Shown here: positions 1-3,819 of the stretch, piece after piece
Layout: every line of letters starts with the position of its first letter
How positions within the stretch are numbered: the first letter of the stretch is position 1
NCBI GenBank assembly: GCA_030018555.1
Contig: JASEHY010000077.1
Location: forward strand, 1-6,567
DNA: 6,567 bases
Source of the DNA: Planctomycetota bacterium
GTDB lineage: Bacteria; Planctomycetota; MHYJ01; JACQXL01
Direction of reading: 5' to 3'
Translations under genes and position numbers: made by a program
The notes under the pieces: model-generated
The model's database searches: none
What the model was told of the DNA's origin: nothing
Seen by the model: the letters and a program-made list of their open reading frames with translations, nothing else

Positions 1-123
1 CGAAGCAATCTCACGCAATCTGTAACCGTTTTGAACATCGTATGAATAATGCGGGCTAAATCTATTGTTGTAAGCCGTTCTGTCTCTGGTAAATCTGACG
101 CTCTGTTTTAGCCAGGTCAACAT
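1..123 (-). CDS. Possible partial reading frame with an HTH-like end, running off the left edge
   Basis: A minus-strand frame opens at an ATG (121-123) and stays open for 41 codons to the window edge. It overlaps the 3' end of the anti-sigma-type gene by 62 bp in another frame. Its last residues, DVQNGYRLREIAS, resemble the first helix of a helix-turn-helix of the 'GYxLxEIAxxLGxHYxTVS' kind, found at the C-terminus of some REP-associated tyrosine transposases and in other regulators. No clear ribosome binding site precedes the ATG. The rest lies outside the window, so this may be a gene fragment, a transposase remnant or a chance open frame. Confidence 0.2.
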   Translation of the reverse strand, partial: MLTWLKQSVRFTRDRTAYNNRFSPHYSYDVQNGYRLREIAS

Positions 124-604
124 AGATACCTATTTCGTTCTTTTCCCGATATATCTTCTTTTCCTTTGCCAGCCAGCCCATAGCACCGTAGGCAATGTCC
201 AGAGGTAGTCCTGCCTTAAAGGGAATCTGGATTACCGGCACCTTACCCTCTTTACCTAACAGGTTCCAGATTAGTCCGGCTGATTTCCCGATGTCCTTCT
301 CATTGTCCAAAATCACCTTTTCACCGGGCTTTACAGGAGCGAAGTATTCGGGATGCTCGGTAATTGCCCCGATAAACCTGTTCCACTTCTCTATCACCTC
401 AGGACGGGAATGATATTGCTCGGTTGACAGAACCGCATTAAAATCCTGCCAGTTCATAATCTCATCACGGCACTGCTTACACCCCCGCAGATGCTCAAGG
501 AGTTCTTTCTCAGGCACGTCTATCTTTTCACCCAGGACATAGTTAGTAATCGCCATCCCGTATTTCTTGCATTCCTTCTTGTTTTTACTCTTGACGGTTT
601 TCAT
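62..604 (-). CDS. Zinc-binding anti-sigma-type protein with winged-helix-like C-terminal half
   Basis: This 180-residue protein probably restrains the sigma factor encoded just upstream. The N-terminal half has the zf-HC2 (ZAS) pattern: Cys12, then His38-x3-Cys42-x2-Cys45 in 'LEHLRGCKQC', the zinc site typical of anti-ECF-sigma factors. Residues about 103-160 (SAGLIWNLLGKEG, then AMGWLAKEKKI) resemble the small winged-helix family DUF2582; that assignment is from memory. No membrane segment is visible, so it should be cytosolic, unlike many membrane-anchored anti-sigmas. The start is the ATG at 602-604, preceded by a very strong Shine-Dalgarno tract; a GTG nine codons earlier would place that tract inside the gene. 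The gene begins 35 bp after the sigma gene, implying co-transcription. Sigma binding is inferred from the motif and the neighbour. Confidence 0.72.
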   Translation of the reverse strand: MKTVKSKNKKECKKYGMAITNYVLGEKIDVPEKELLEHLRGCKQCRDEIMNWQDFNAVLSTEQYHSRPEVIEKWNRFIGAITEHPEYFAPVKPGEKVILDNEKDIGKSAGLIWNLLGKEGKVPVIQIPFKAGLPLDIAYGAMGWLAKEKKIYREKNEIGIYVDLAKTERQIYQRQNGLQQ

Positions 605-612
605 ATTATTAT

Positions 613-625
613 CTCCCTCCCTCCT
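613..625 (-). promoter_or_regulatory. Strong ribosome binding site deciding the anti-sigma start
   Basis: On the minus strand AGGAGGGAGGGAG ends 8 nt before the ATG at 604. It is the strongest Shine-Dalgarno sequence in the window and rules against the upstream GTG at 631. The downstream gene of the pair thus has a stronger site than the sigma gene, as expected if the inhibitor must at least match the sigma factor in amount. Confidence 0.75.
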
Positions 626-629
626 ATTC

Positions 630-668
630 ACTTTATATTTTATACTTTATATTTTATACTTATTTTAT
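630..668. repeat. AT-rich 14-bp tandem repeat across the sigma gene's stop codon
   Basis: ACTTTATATTTTAT occurs twice without mismatch (630-643 and 644-657), followed by a shortened third copy, ACTTATTTTAT (658-668). The sigma gene's last codons and its stop (640-642) lie inside the array, so its C-terminal residues (KYKV) are encoded by repeat sequence. The first copy extends into the sigma/anti-sigma spacer. Confidence 0.8.
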
Positions 669-1386
669 ACACCTTTTTCCTGATAAGATACGCTTTTCTC
701 ATCAGATAGTCAATAGAATATTTAGAGAACGATGGCTCTTGCCGGATTTCCTTATATGATTTACCCTGACTGAGAAGCCGAATCAGTTGCTGTTCTTGCA
801 GAGAGAGTTGAGCGAGAATCTCCTCTGCCCTGTTGCGTAAGTCATCATAATTACTCTCCTCATATTCCCCCTTAATAAAGGCCTGCCTGCCGCAGGCAGT
901 GGGCAGGGGGTTGTCATCCGTCCCGGAATCATCCTCACCCTCCGCTTCGCCGGCAGGCGACTCCGCAATACCCTTTTCGTCATCAGGGAAAACCTGTGAG
1001 AGTGGCTGAGGCAGACGGCTCTGCCTCTCATCCTGCTTGATACACTCCTTATGAGCGATGGCATAGAGATATTTGCGGAAAGAGTTAGGCGTCTTATCGG
1101 TAAATTTATTCTCCGTGATACCCTTTCCCGAATGAAGTTGTCCAGGTAGCACTGCTTCGGGATCCCGAAGTGATGCGCCAGTGGGCAGGTTCAGTCGGGA
1201 AAATGCGATGAGGAAAATATCCTGAAGCACATCATCAAGGTAAGAATGGCCCTTGAACCAGGACTTCTTGAAGAGAAAGGACTTGAGTGGTTTAAGATAG
1301 CGGCTGAAGAGGACATTAAGGGCATTCTTATTACCCGCGCGGTAGGCGTCTATCAGGGCTTCGTCGGTAGGTTGTTCTGGGAGCAT
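640..1386 (-). CDS. ECF-like sigma-70 family RNA polymerase sigma factor carrying repeat insertions
   Basis: This 248-residue protein should direct RNA polymerase to a specific promoter set. Residues about 8-66 (DEALIDAYRAGNKNALNVLF, then YLDDVLQDIFLIAFSRL) match sigma-70 region 2, which resumes at 101-118 (NSFRKYLYAIAHKECIKQ). Residues about 185-240 (AEEILAQLSLQEQQLIRLL, GKSYKEI) match region 4. ECF factors are usually near 180-200 residues. The excess lies in two places: about residues 66-99, inside region 2, and the acidic linker at about 140-172. Both contain palindromic repeats at the DNA level. The start is the ATG at 1384-1386 with AAAGGA 5 nt upstream; an in-frame TTG at 1422 would only add residues translated from a dispersed repeat. 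The zf-HC2 gene downstream is the likely antagonist. Whether the protein is still functional cannot be judged here. Confidence 0.8.
   Translation of the reverse strand: MLPEQPTDEALIDAYRAGNKNALNVLFSRYLKPLKSFLFKKSWFKGHSYLDDVLQDIFLIAFSRLNLPTGASLRDPEAVLPGQLHSGKGITENKFTDKTPNSFRKYLYAIAHKECIKQDERQSRLPQPLSQVFPDDEKGIAESPAGEAEGEDDSGTDDNPLPTACGRQAFIKGEYEESNYDDLRNRAEEILAQLSLQEQQLIRLLSQGKSYKEIRQEPSFSKYSIDYLMRKAYLIRKKVYKISIKYKV
883..899. repeat. Palindromic repeat inside the sigma gene linker
   Basis: CTGCCTGC-C-GCAGGCAG is a perfect 8-bp inverted repeat around one base, flanked on the right by TGGGCAGG. Read in the sigma frame, this stretch gives PLPTACGRQA, a low-complexity segment with no counterpart in sigma regions 2 or 4. 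Related CTGCC/GGCAG motifs lie at 947-960 and 1518-1529. Confidence 0.75.
947..960. repeat. Short GC-rich hairpin inside the sigma gene linker
   Basis: TCGCC-GGCA-GGCGA forms a 5-bp stem with a 4-nt loop. It encodes part of SPAGEAE in the variable linker between regions 2 and 4. It resembles the 883-899 palindrome and may belong to the same family. Confidence 0.5.
1155..1170. repeat. 16-bp perfect palindrome inside sigma region 2
   Basis: CTTCGGGATCCCGAAG is a perfect palindrome, with CACT and AGTG close by on its two sides. It lies within an extra stretch (about 1090-1191, sigma residues 66-99) that splits region 2 between AFSRL and SFRKYLYAIAH. A CAGTGGGCAGG motif at 1179-1189 also occurs beside the 883-899 palindrome, which suggests several repeat units are nested here. 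Confidence 0.7.
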
Positions 1387-1397
1387 ATTATTCCTTT

Positions 1398-1415
1398 CAC
1401 CACAAAGACACAAAG
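1398..1415 (-). repeat. CTTTGTGTCTTTGTGGTG repeat directly upstream of the sigma start
   Basis: On the minus strand CTTTGTGTCTTTGTGGTG is followed at once by AAAGGA, the sigma gene's ribosome binding site, and then the ATG. The same repeat with C/T changes precedes the small membrane protein (1928-1945), and inverted or diverged copies lie at 1998-2015 and 3004-3031. It is an internally repetitive element of about 9-bp period. Confidence 0.7.
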
Positions 1416-1455
1416 GGAACAATAATTTATAAGGAACCCAGGAGAACAGGAATTA

Positions 1456-1470
1456 TTATCTTGGTTTCAT
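1456..1470 (-). other. Four-codon open frame behind a Shine-Dalgarno sequence, possible gene remnant or leader peptide
   Basis: On the minus strand TAAGGAG (1474-1480) stands 3 nt before ATG AAA CCA AGA TAA, encoding only MKPR. Skipping one base at the stop, the next frame reads IIIPVLLGSL before its own stop, so the whole resembles the frameshifted start of a secreted protein. It lies between the small membrane protein and the sigma gene. It could be the stub of a lost exported protein or a leader peptide affecting sigma expression. The 3-nt spacing is short for efficient initiation. Confidence 0.3.
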
Positions 1471-1517
1471 GGTCTCCTTATAGAAATCAGGTATTGCGTC
1501 CCCCGAATTCCCTCCCG

Positions 1518-1529
1518 CCTGCCGGTAGG
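1518..1529. repeat. CCTGCCGGTAGG imperfect palindrome
   Basis: A 12-bp near-palindrome with one G/T discrepancy, flanked by further CC/GG-rich sequence. It resembles the CTGCC/GGCAG palindromes inside the sigma gene and lies in the 163-bp gap between the small membrane protein and the sigma gene, which otherwise holds only the four-codon frame and a CTTTG-type repeat. Confidence 0.5.
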
Positions 1530-1549
1530 TAGACCCACCGAAACTTCAA

Positions 1550-1906
1550 TTACCTCGTCTCGTTCTGGTAATTAGTGCTTGTGGCGGCTTTGGTATCTAT
1601 CGCTCGTAATCCGCCCTCGTTCCGGTGATTGGTGCTTGAGGCAGTTTTTCTCTCCATCGCTCCTAATCCGCCCTCATTCCGATAATTCGCAGACACCGAC
1701 TCCAACCAGCCCATTATATTCGTCAGCAGTTCCTCAATAACCGGTGGGATAGGGATGACAATACTACTGCTGCCACTCTCGTCCTTCTGCAAGAAACAGC
1801 CCTTACCACCAAAAGTGAGTGCCATCACCCCGATTAGCACAATGACCAGGCAGGGTTTTAACCATTTATTTCCCGCAATTCTGCGGGATTTCGCTTCGCT
1901 CAACAT
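1550..1906 (-). CDS. Small membrane-anchored protein with C-terminal 19-residue repeats, family not recognised
   Basis: I do not recognise this 118-residue protein. A basic N-terminus (SRR, NKW) precedes one hydrophobic segment at about 18-33 (PCLVIVLIGVMALTF), so it is probably exported or anchored with its C-terminus outside. Cys37 in GGKGC is not a canonical lipobox. After an Ile/Pro-rich stretch come about two and a half copies of a 19-residue unit containing N-Y/H-x-N-E and A-x-STN, encoded by a 57-bp tandem repeat. The ATG at 1904-1906 has AAAGGA 10 nt upstream. An in-frame earlier start (to 1984) would add only translated repeat. The first residues, MLSEAKSRRIAG, are themselves encoded by a palindromic repeat. 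Its place ahead of the sigma/anti-sigma pair hints at a related role, but no function is supported. Confidence 0.5.
   Translation of the reverse strand: MLSEAKSRRIAGNKWLKPCLVIVLIGVMALTFGGKGCFLQKDESGSSSIVIPIPPVIEELLTNIMGWLESVSANYRNEGGLGAMERKTASSTNHRNEGGLRAIDTKAATSTNYQNETR
1562..1690. repeat. 57-bp tandem repeat encoding the small protein's C-terminus
   Basis: Two full diverged units (1562-1618 and 1619-1675) and a partial third from 1676 share GTTCYGGTRATT near the start and TAATCCGCCCTC at the end. The period is a multiple of three, so units can be gained or lost without changing frame. Divergence between copies is scattered, so the duplication is not very recent. Confidence 0.8.
1871..1888. 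repeat. Hairpin repeat encoding the small protein's N-terminus
   Basis: TCCCGCA-ATTC-TGCGGGA has a 7-bp stem and 4-nt loop, followed by TTTCGCTTCGCTCAACAT. Read on the minus strand this gives the MLSEAKSRRIAG start of the small protein. The hairpin and its flank look like a dispersed element that supplies the start codon and first codons. Confidence 0.6.
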
Positions 1907-1925
1907 AAAAAAACCATCCTTTCTT

Positions 1926-2017
1926 TTCACCGCAAAGACGCAAAGAACGCAGAGAATAATGTCATGCTGAACTTGTTTCAGCATCTTACTCCGCGACCTC
2001 TGCGCCTCTGCGGTGAA
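1926..2017. repeat. Composite inverted repeat around a GCTGAA hairpin
   Basis: The left arm from 1926 begins TTCACCGCAAAGACGCAAAG. The right arm, read on the minus strand from 2017, begins TTCACCGCAGAGGCGCAGAG, so the arms are imperfect inverted copies. Between them ATGCTGAA-CTTGT-TTCAGCAT (1964-1984) forms an 8-bp stem with a 5-nt loop. The layout suggests one repeat nested between two copies of another, or a non-autonomous element with its own ends. Confidence 0.7.
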
Positions 2018-2067
2018 TCTGACTTTTACTTCGCCGCGGTCTCGGTCTTTTGGGTTACCCCAAACGC

Positions 2068-2136
2068 CTCCCGCCCATCAGGGCGAGGCTCCCGCCCCGC
2101 AGGGCGAGGCTCGCCAAAGGCGGCGCCAAAGGCGGC
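2068..2136. repeat. GC-rich array of tandem mini-hairpins
   Basis: Two 21-bp units (2068-2088 and 2089-2109) share CAGGGCGAGG and differ near the loop. Each contains GCCC-4 nt-GGGC (2073-2084 and 2094-2105). They are followed by two perfect copies of GCCAAAGGCGGC (2113-2124 and 2125-2136), each with a GCC-AAA-GGC mini-hairpin. The array is much richer in GC than the flanking genes. Confidence 0.8.
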
Positions 2137-2163
2137 AGGGTTCGTAGAGTGGTTGCAATTTTC

Positions 2164-2191
2164 TTGATTTATTATCTGTTTTTAATATTAT
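2164..2191 (+). promoter_or_regulatory. Candidate sigma-70-type promoter for ispD
   Basis: TTGATT (2164-2169) and TATTAT (2186-2191) are separated by 16 bp in an AT-rich stretch directly after the GC-rich array. Transcription from here would start near 2198 and give a leader of about 70 nt containing the structured element at 2215-2261. This is consensus matching only. Confidence 0.4.
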
Positions 2192-2214
2192 AGCGGATAA
2201 AGTAGTAATCCTTA

Positions 2215-2261
2215 TCCCTACGGGATCCTGTAAGGACAGGATAAACTTATCCCGTGAGGGA
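2215..2261 (+). promoter_or_regulatory. Structured ispD leader that can hide the ribosome binding site
   Basis: The arms 2215-2226 (TCCCTACGGGAT) and 2249-2261 (ATCCCGTGAGGGA) pair over 12 bp with a single bulged G at 2256. Inside, CCTGT-AAGG-ACAGG (2227-2240) forms a second hairpin. The 3' arm contains GAGGGA (2256-2261), the ispD Shine-Dalgarno sequence, 9 nt before the ATG. Short local hairpins (2214-2226 and 2250-2261) are alternatives, but the second still buries the site. The 3' arm recurs exactly, inverted, inside dnaE, so it is also a dispersed repeat. Confidence 0.6.
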
Positions 2262-2270
2262 CAGATTGCA

Positions 2271-3002
2271 ATGATAAGGGATATTTCGGTAATTATAGTA
2301 GCGGCAGGCGAAAGTAAGCGTCTTAAAAGTAAGGTAAGAAAGCCGTATCTGTTGCTCAAAGATAGACCTGTTCTTCGTCATAGTATTGATGTTTTCAAGA
2401 GCATCCCTTCGGTTAGAGAAATAGTCGTCGTCATAAATAAGAAGGATACGGAGAGGGCAGAACGGATTATACGTCGTGTGTCATGCGTCGTGCGTCGTGC
2501 GTCTGGACACAGAGCGGATATTTCTACCCTCACCCCTATTCTCTTGGTAATTGGCGGGAAGACACGGTCTGAATCTGTGAGGAACGGCTTGGAACAGGTT
2601 TCTGTGCTTACCGGCATCGTCCTGATTCACGATGCGGCAAGACCTTTTGTCAATCGTGCTGATGTGATTGGGTTGATTAAAGAGGTGCGACGGACAGGTG
2701 CGGCGATACTGGCAATATCCGTGGCAGACACTATTAAGATGACTGAAGAACGAAAGAACCATAAACGAAAGAACCCGATTATTAAGAATACAGTAACGCC
2801 AAGGGAATCACTCTGGTCAGCCCAGACTCCGCAAGGGTTTAGAAAAGATATTATAGCGAAGGCATATCAATACCGGCAGGATTCGGCAACTGACGATGCC
2901 TTTCTGGTAGAAAGATTAGGTGTTCCAGTAAGCATTGTCCCCGGATCAGCGAATAATATAAAGATTACTACAAAGGCAGATTGTAATATATTAACGGATT
3001 GA
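2271..3002 (+). CDS. ispD: 2-C-methyl-D-erythritol 4-phosphate cytidylyltransferase (IspD)
   Basis: IspD joins MEP to CTP, giving CDP-methylerythritol and pyrophosphate, the third step of the MEP isoprenoid pathway, in the cytoplasm. The 243 residues show the family motifs in order: AAGESKRL (11-18) with Arg17, Lys24 of KPY, GGKTRSESV (95-103), IHDAARPFV (119-127), DT (153-154), RESLWSAQTPQGF (178-190), TDD (207-209) and NNIKITT (228-234) with Lys231. These match the catalytic arginines, lysines and aspartate of E. coli IspD. The region before GG95 is about 17 residues longer than in E. coli and contains a heptanucleotide repeat (RRVSCVVRRASGH); the loop after DTIK holds a 15-bp repeat (ERKNHKRKN). 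Both avoid the catalytic motifs, so activity is plausible. The ATG has GAGGGA 9 nt upstream. First of three same-strand genes. Confidence 0.93.
   Translation: MIRDISVIIVAAGESKRLKSKVRKPYLLLKDRPVLRHSIDVFKSIPSVREIVVVINKKDTERAERIIRRVSCVVRRASGHRADISTLTPILLVIGGKTRSESVRNGLEQVSVLTGIVLIHDAARPFVNRADVIGLIKEVRRTGAAILAISVADTIKMTEERKNHKRKNPIIKNTVTPRESLWSAQTPQGFRKDIIAKAYQYRQDSATDDAFLVERLGVPVSIVPGSANNIKITTKADCNILTD
2472..2506. repeat. Heptanucleotide tandem repeat inside ispD
   Basis: Five 7-bp units run CGTCGTG, TGTCATG, CGTCGTG, CGTCGTG, CGTCTGG; three are identical. Gain or loss of one unit would shift the ispD frame. The stretch encodes the Arg/Val/Ser-rich segment ahead of the GGKTR motif, where IspD proteins normally have a short loop. 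Confidence 0.8.
2749..2775. repeat. 15-bp-period direct repeat inside ispD
   Basis: AACGAAAGAACC occurs at 2749-2760 and 2764-2775. The 15-bp offset preserves the frame and gives the repeated peptide ERKNH-KRKNP, in the loop between the DTIK motif and the strand leading to RESLW. Confidence 0.75.
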
Positions 3003-3003
3003 A

Positions 3004-3031
3004 ACCACAGATTACACAGATGACACAGATG
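3004..3031. repeat. ACACAGATG-type 9-bp tandem repeat after ispD
   Basis: ACACAGATG occurs twice in a row, preceded by a CCACAGATT variant, starting two bases after the ispD stop. The pattern is related to the CACCGCAAAG-type repeats elsewhere in the window, in inverse sense. Confidence 0.7.
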
Positions 3032-3123
3032 TCATTCCTGCCCCTGCTTTCGCAGGGGTAAACTGCAGCAGGAATCCAGCTGGTATGCTCTGGTATCTGG
3101 ATTCCCACTTTTGTGGGAATGAC
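3031..3123. repeat. 93-bp composite inverted repeat between ispD and nadD
   Basis: GTCATTCC (3031-3038) pairs with GGAATGAC (3116-3123), and GGAATCCAG (3071-3079) pairs with CTGGATTCC (3097-3105). Each half can also form its own hairpin: CCCCTGC-TTTC-GCAGGGG (3041-3058) and TTCCCAC-TTTT-GTGGGAA (3102-3119). It matches the widespread GTCATTCC...GGAATCCAG type of bacterial intergenic repeat, recalled from general knowledge. No coding potential is seen. It could also act as a transcript-stability or partial-termination element between the two genes. Confidence 0.8.
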
Positions 3124-3161
3124 GTTGAAGGGGGGGCGCTTCATTCGGCTAAATAATTACT

Positions 3162-3782
3162 ATGAAAAGAATTATCATCTTCGGTGGCACGTTTAATCCT
3201 GTTCACAATGCTCATCTGAAAATCTTTCGTTTTATATTAAGAAAGTTCAAACCACACAAGTTTGTTTTCATCCCCTGTAATATACCATATCACAAGGGTC
3301 ATCAAGATATTATTTCAGGGCATCATCGCCTCCAGATGCTTAAGATTGTTATTGATAACCTTGGAGGCGAGGCGAGTAATATAGAGGTCTCTGATATGGA
3401 AATAAAAAGGGGTGGAAAAACCTTTTCTATCCAGACCATTCTACGACTTAAAAGGCAATACCCCTCGGATACCCGATTTTATTTTGTTATTGGCAGCGAT
3501 TCGCTGGTAGGGTTGTCTCGCTGGTATAAGATAGAGGAGATGGTAAAATTATGCGGGTTTATCACCGTAGATAGACCGGGGTTCCCTTTTAATAAACTAC
3601 TCAAGAGACTTCCATTCTCTGATATTGTCAAGAAGGAGATGAGGAAATTATACAGTAAAAAACCTTGTATTGATATTTCCTCACACCAGGTTAGAGAATT
3701 AATCAGAAAAGGGATTTCAATAAGAGGATTTGTTCCGCCAGAGGTGGAAGATTATATTAGAAAGAATGGGTTATACCGGTAA
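3162..3782 (+). CDS. nadD: Nicotinate-nucleotide adenylyltransferase (NadD)
   Basis: NadD transfers AMP from ATP to nicotinate mononucleotide, giving deamido-NAD and pyrophosphate, a central step of NAD synthesis in the cytoplasm. The 206 residues are of normal length and carry the nucleotidyltransferase motifs: GGTFNPVHNAHL (8-19), PCNIPYHK (38-45), GGKTFSIQTI (84-93), VIGSDSLVGLSRWYKIEEM (109-127), DISSHQVRELIRKG (171-184), and the family ending VPPEVEDYIRKNGLY (191-205). Unlike ispD and dnaE, no repeat insertion is visible. The ATG lacks a close Shine-Dalgarno sequence: the G-run at 3130-3136 is about 25 nt away and the sequence just before the start is AT-rich. The start is nevertheless supported because the motif begins at residue 8, as usual. 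ispD lies 159 bp upstream and dnaE 37 bp downstream. Confidence 0.94.
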   Translation: MKRIIIFGGTFNPVHNAHLKIFRFILRKFKPHKFVFIPCNIPYHKGHQDIISGHHRLQMLKIVIDNLGGEASNIEVSDMEIKRGGKTFSIQTILRLKRQYPSDTRFYFVIGSDSLVGLSRWYKIEEMVKLCGFITVDRPGFPFNKLLKRLPFSDIVKKEMRKLYSKKPCIDISSHQVRELIRKGISIRGFVPPEVEDYIRKNGLYR

Positions 3783-3801
3783 GGGCGTATGCAATACGCC
3801 C
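3783..3801. repeat. GGGCGTAT/ATACGCCC hairpin between nadD and dnaE
   Basis: GGGCGTAT-GCA-ATACGCCC forms a perfect 8-bp stem with a 3-nt loop, starting directly after the nadD stop. The CCTACG that follows is not a T-run, so it is not a typical intrinsic terminator. It looks like another dispersed short palindrome and may protect the 3' end of nadD mRNA. Confidence 0.7.
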
Positions 3802-3819
3802 CTACGAAATAGGACAGTT

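Larger units (their letters stand above)
1907..2270. other. Gene-free divergent region made mostly of repeats
   Basis: No credible gene lies here. From left to right it holds the small protein's ribosome binding site, an inverted pair of CACCGCAAAG-type repeats around a GCTGAA hairpin, 21-bp and 12-bp GC-rich tandem units, an AT-rich stretch with a plausible promoter for ispD, and the structured ispD leader. A minus-strand promoter for the left genes should lie here too, but I could not identify one. Confidence 0.75.

Noticed and set aside
195..413. Plus-strand open frame opposite the anti-sigma gene
   Set aside because: It is antisense to a protein with a recognisable zinc motif and strong ribosome binding site, and shows no motif itself.
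491..709. Plus-strand hydrophobic open frame over the sigma/anti-sigma junction
   Set aside because: Its hydrophobic end is the translation of the AT-rich 14-bp repeat; no ribosome binding site or family match is seen.
783..1064. Minus-strand open frame inside the sigma gene
   Set aside because: It lies in another frame of a gene with clear sigma-70 regions and has an Arg/Leu/Pro-rich composition typical of a shadow frame.
1562..1690. CRISPR array
   Set aside because: The 57-bp units are directly adjacent, diverged and in frame within a gene, without unique spacers; none of the other repeats has spacer structure.
1964..2167. Plus-strand open frame across the repeat cluster
   Set aside because: Its protein is the translation of the CTGAACTTG hairpin and GC-rich tandem units (SRPSGRGSRPAGRG), so it is repeat read-through.
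2198..2270. Known riboswitch class in the ispD leader
   Set aside because: The element is only about 47 nt, has simple nested stems and no conserved ligand-binding core I recognise; it is better described as a repeat-derived hairpin.
2078..2762. Minus-strand open frames over the start and middle of ispD
   Set aside because: They are antisense to a complete IspD with all catalytic motifs and have no features of their own.
3783..3810. Intrinsic terminator after nadD
   Set aside because: The hairpin is followed by CCTACGAAAT with no T-run, and dnaE begins only 37 bp after nadD.
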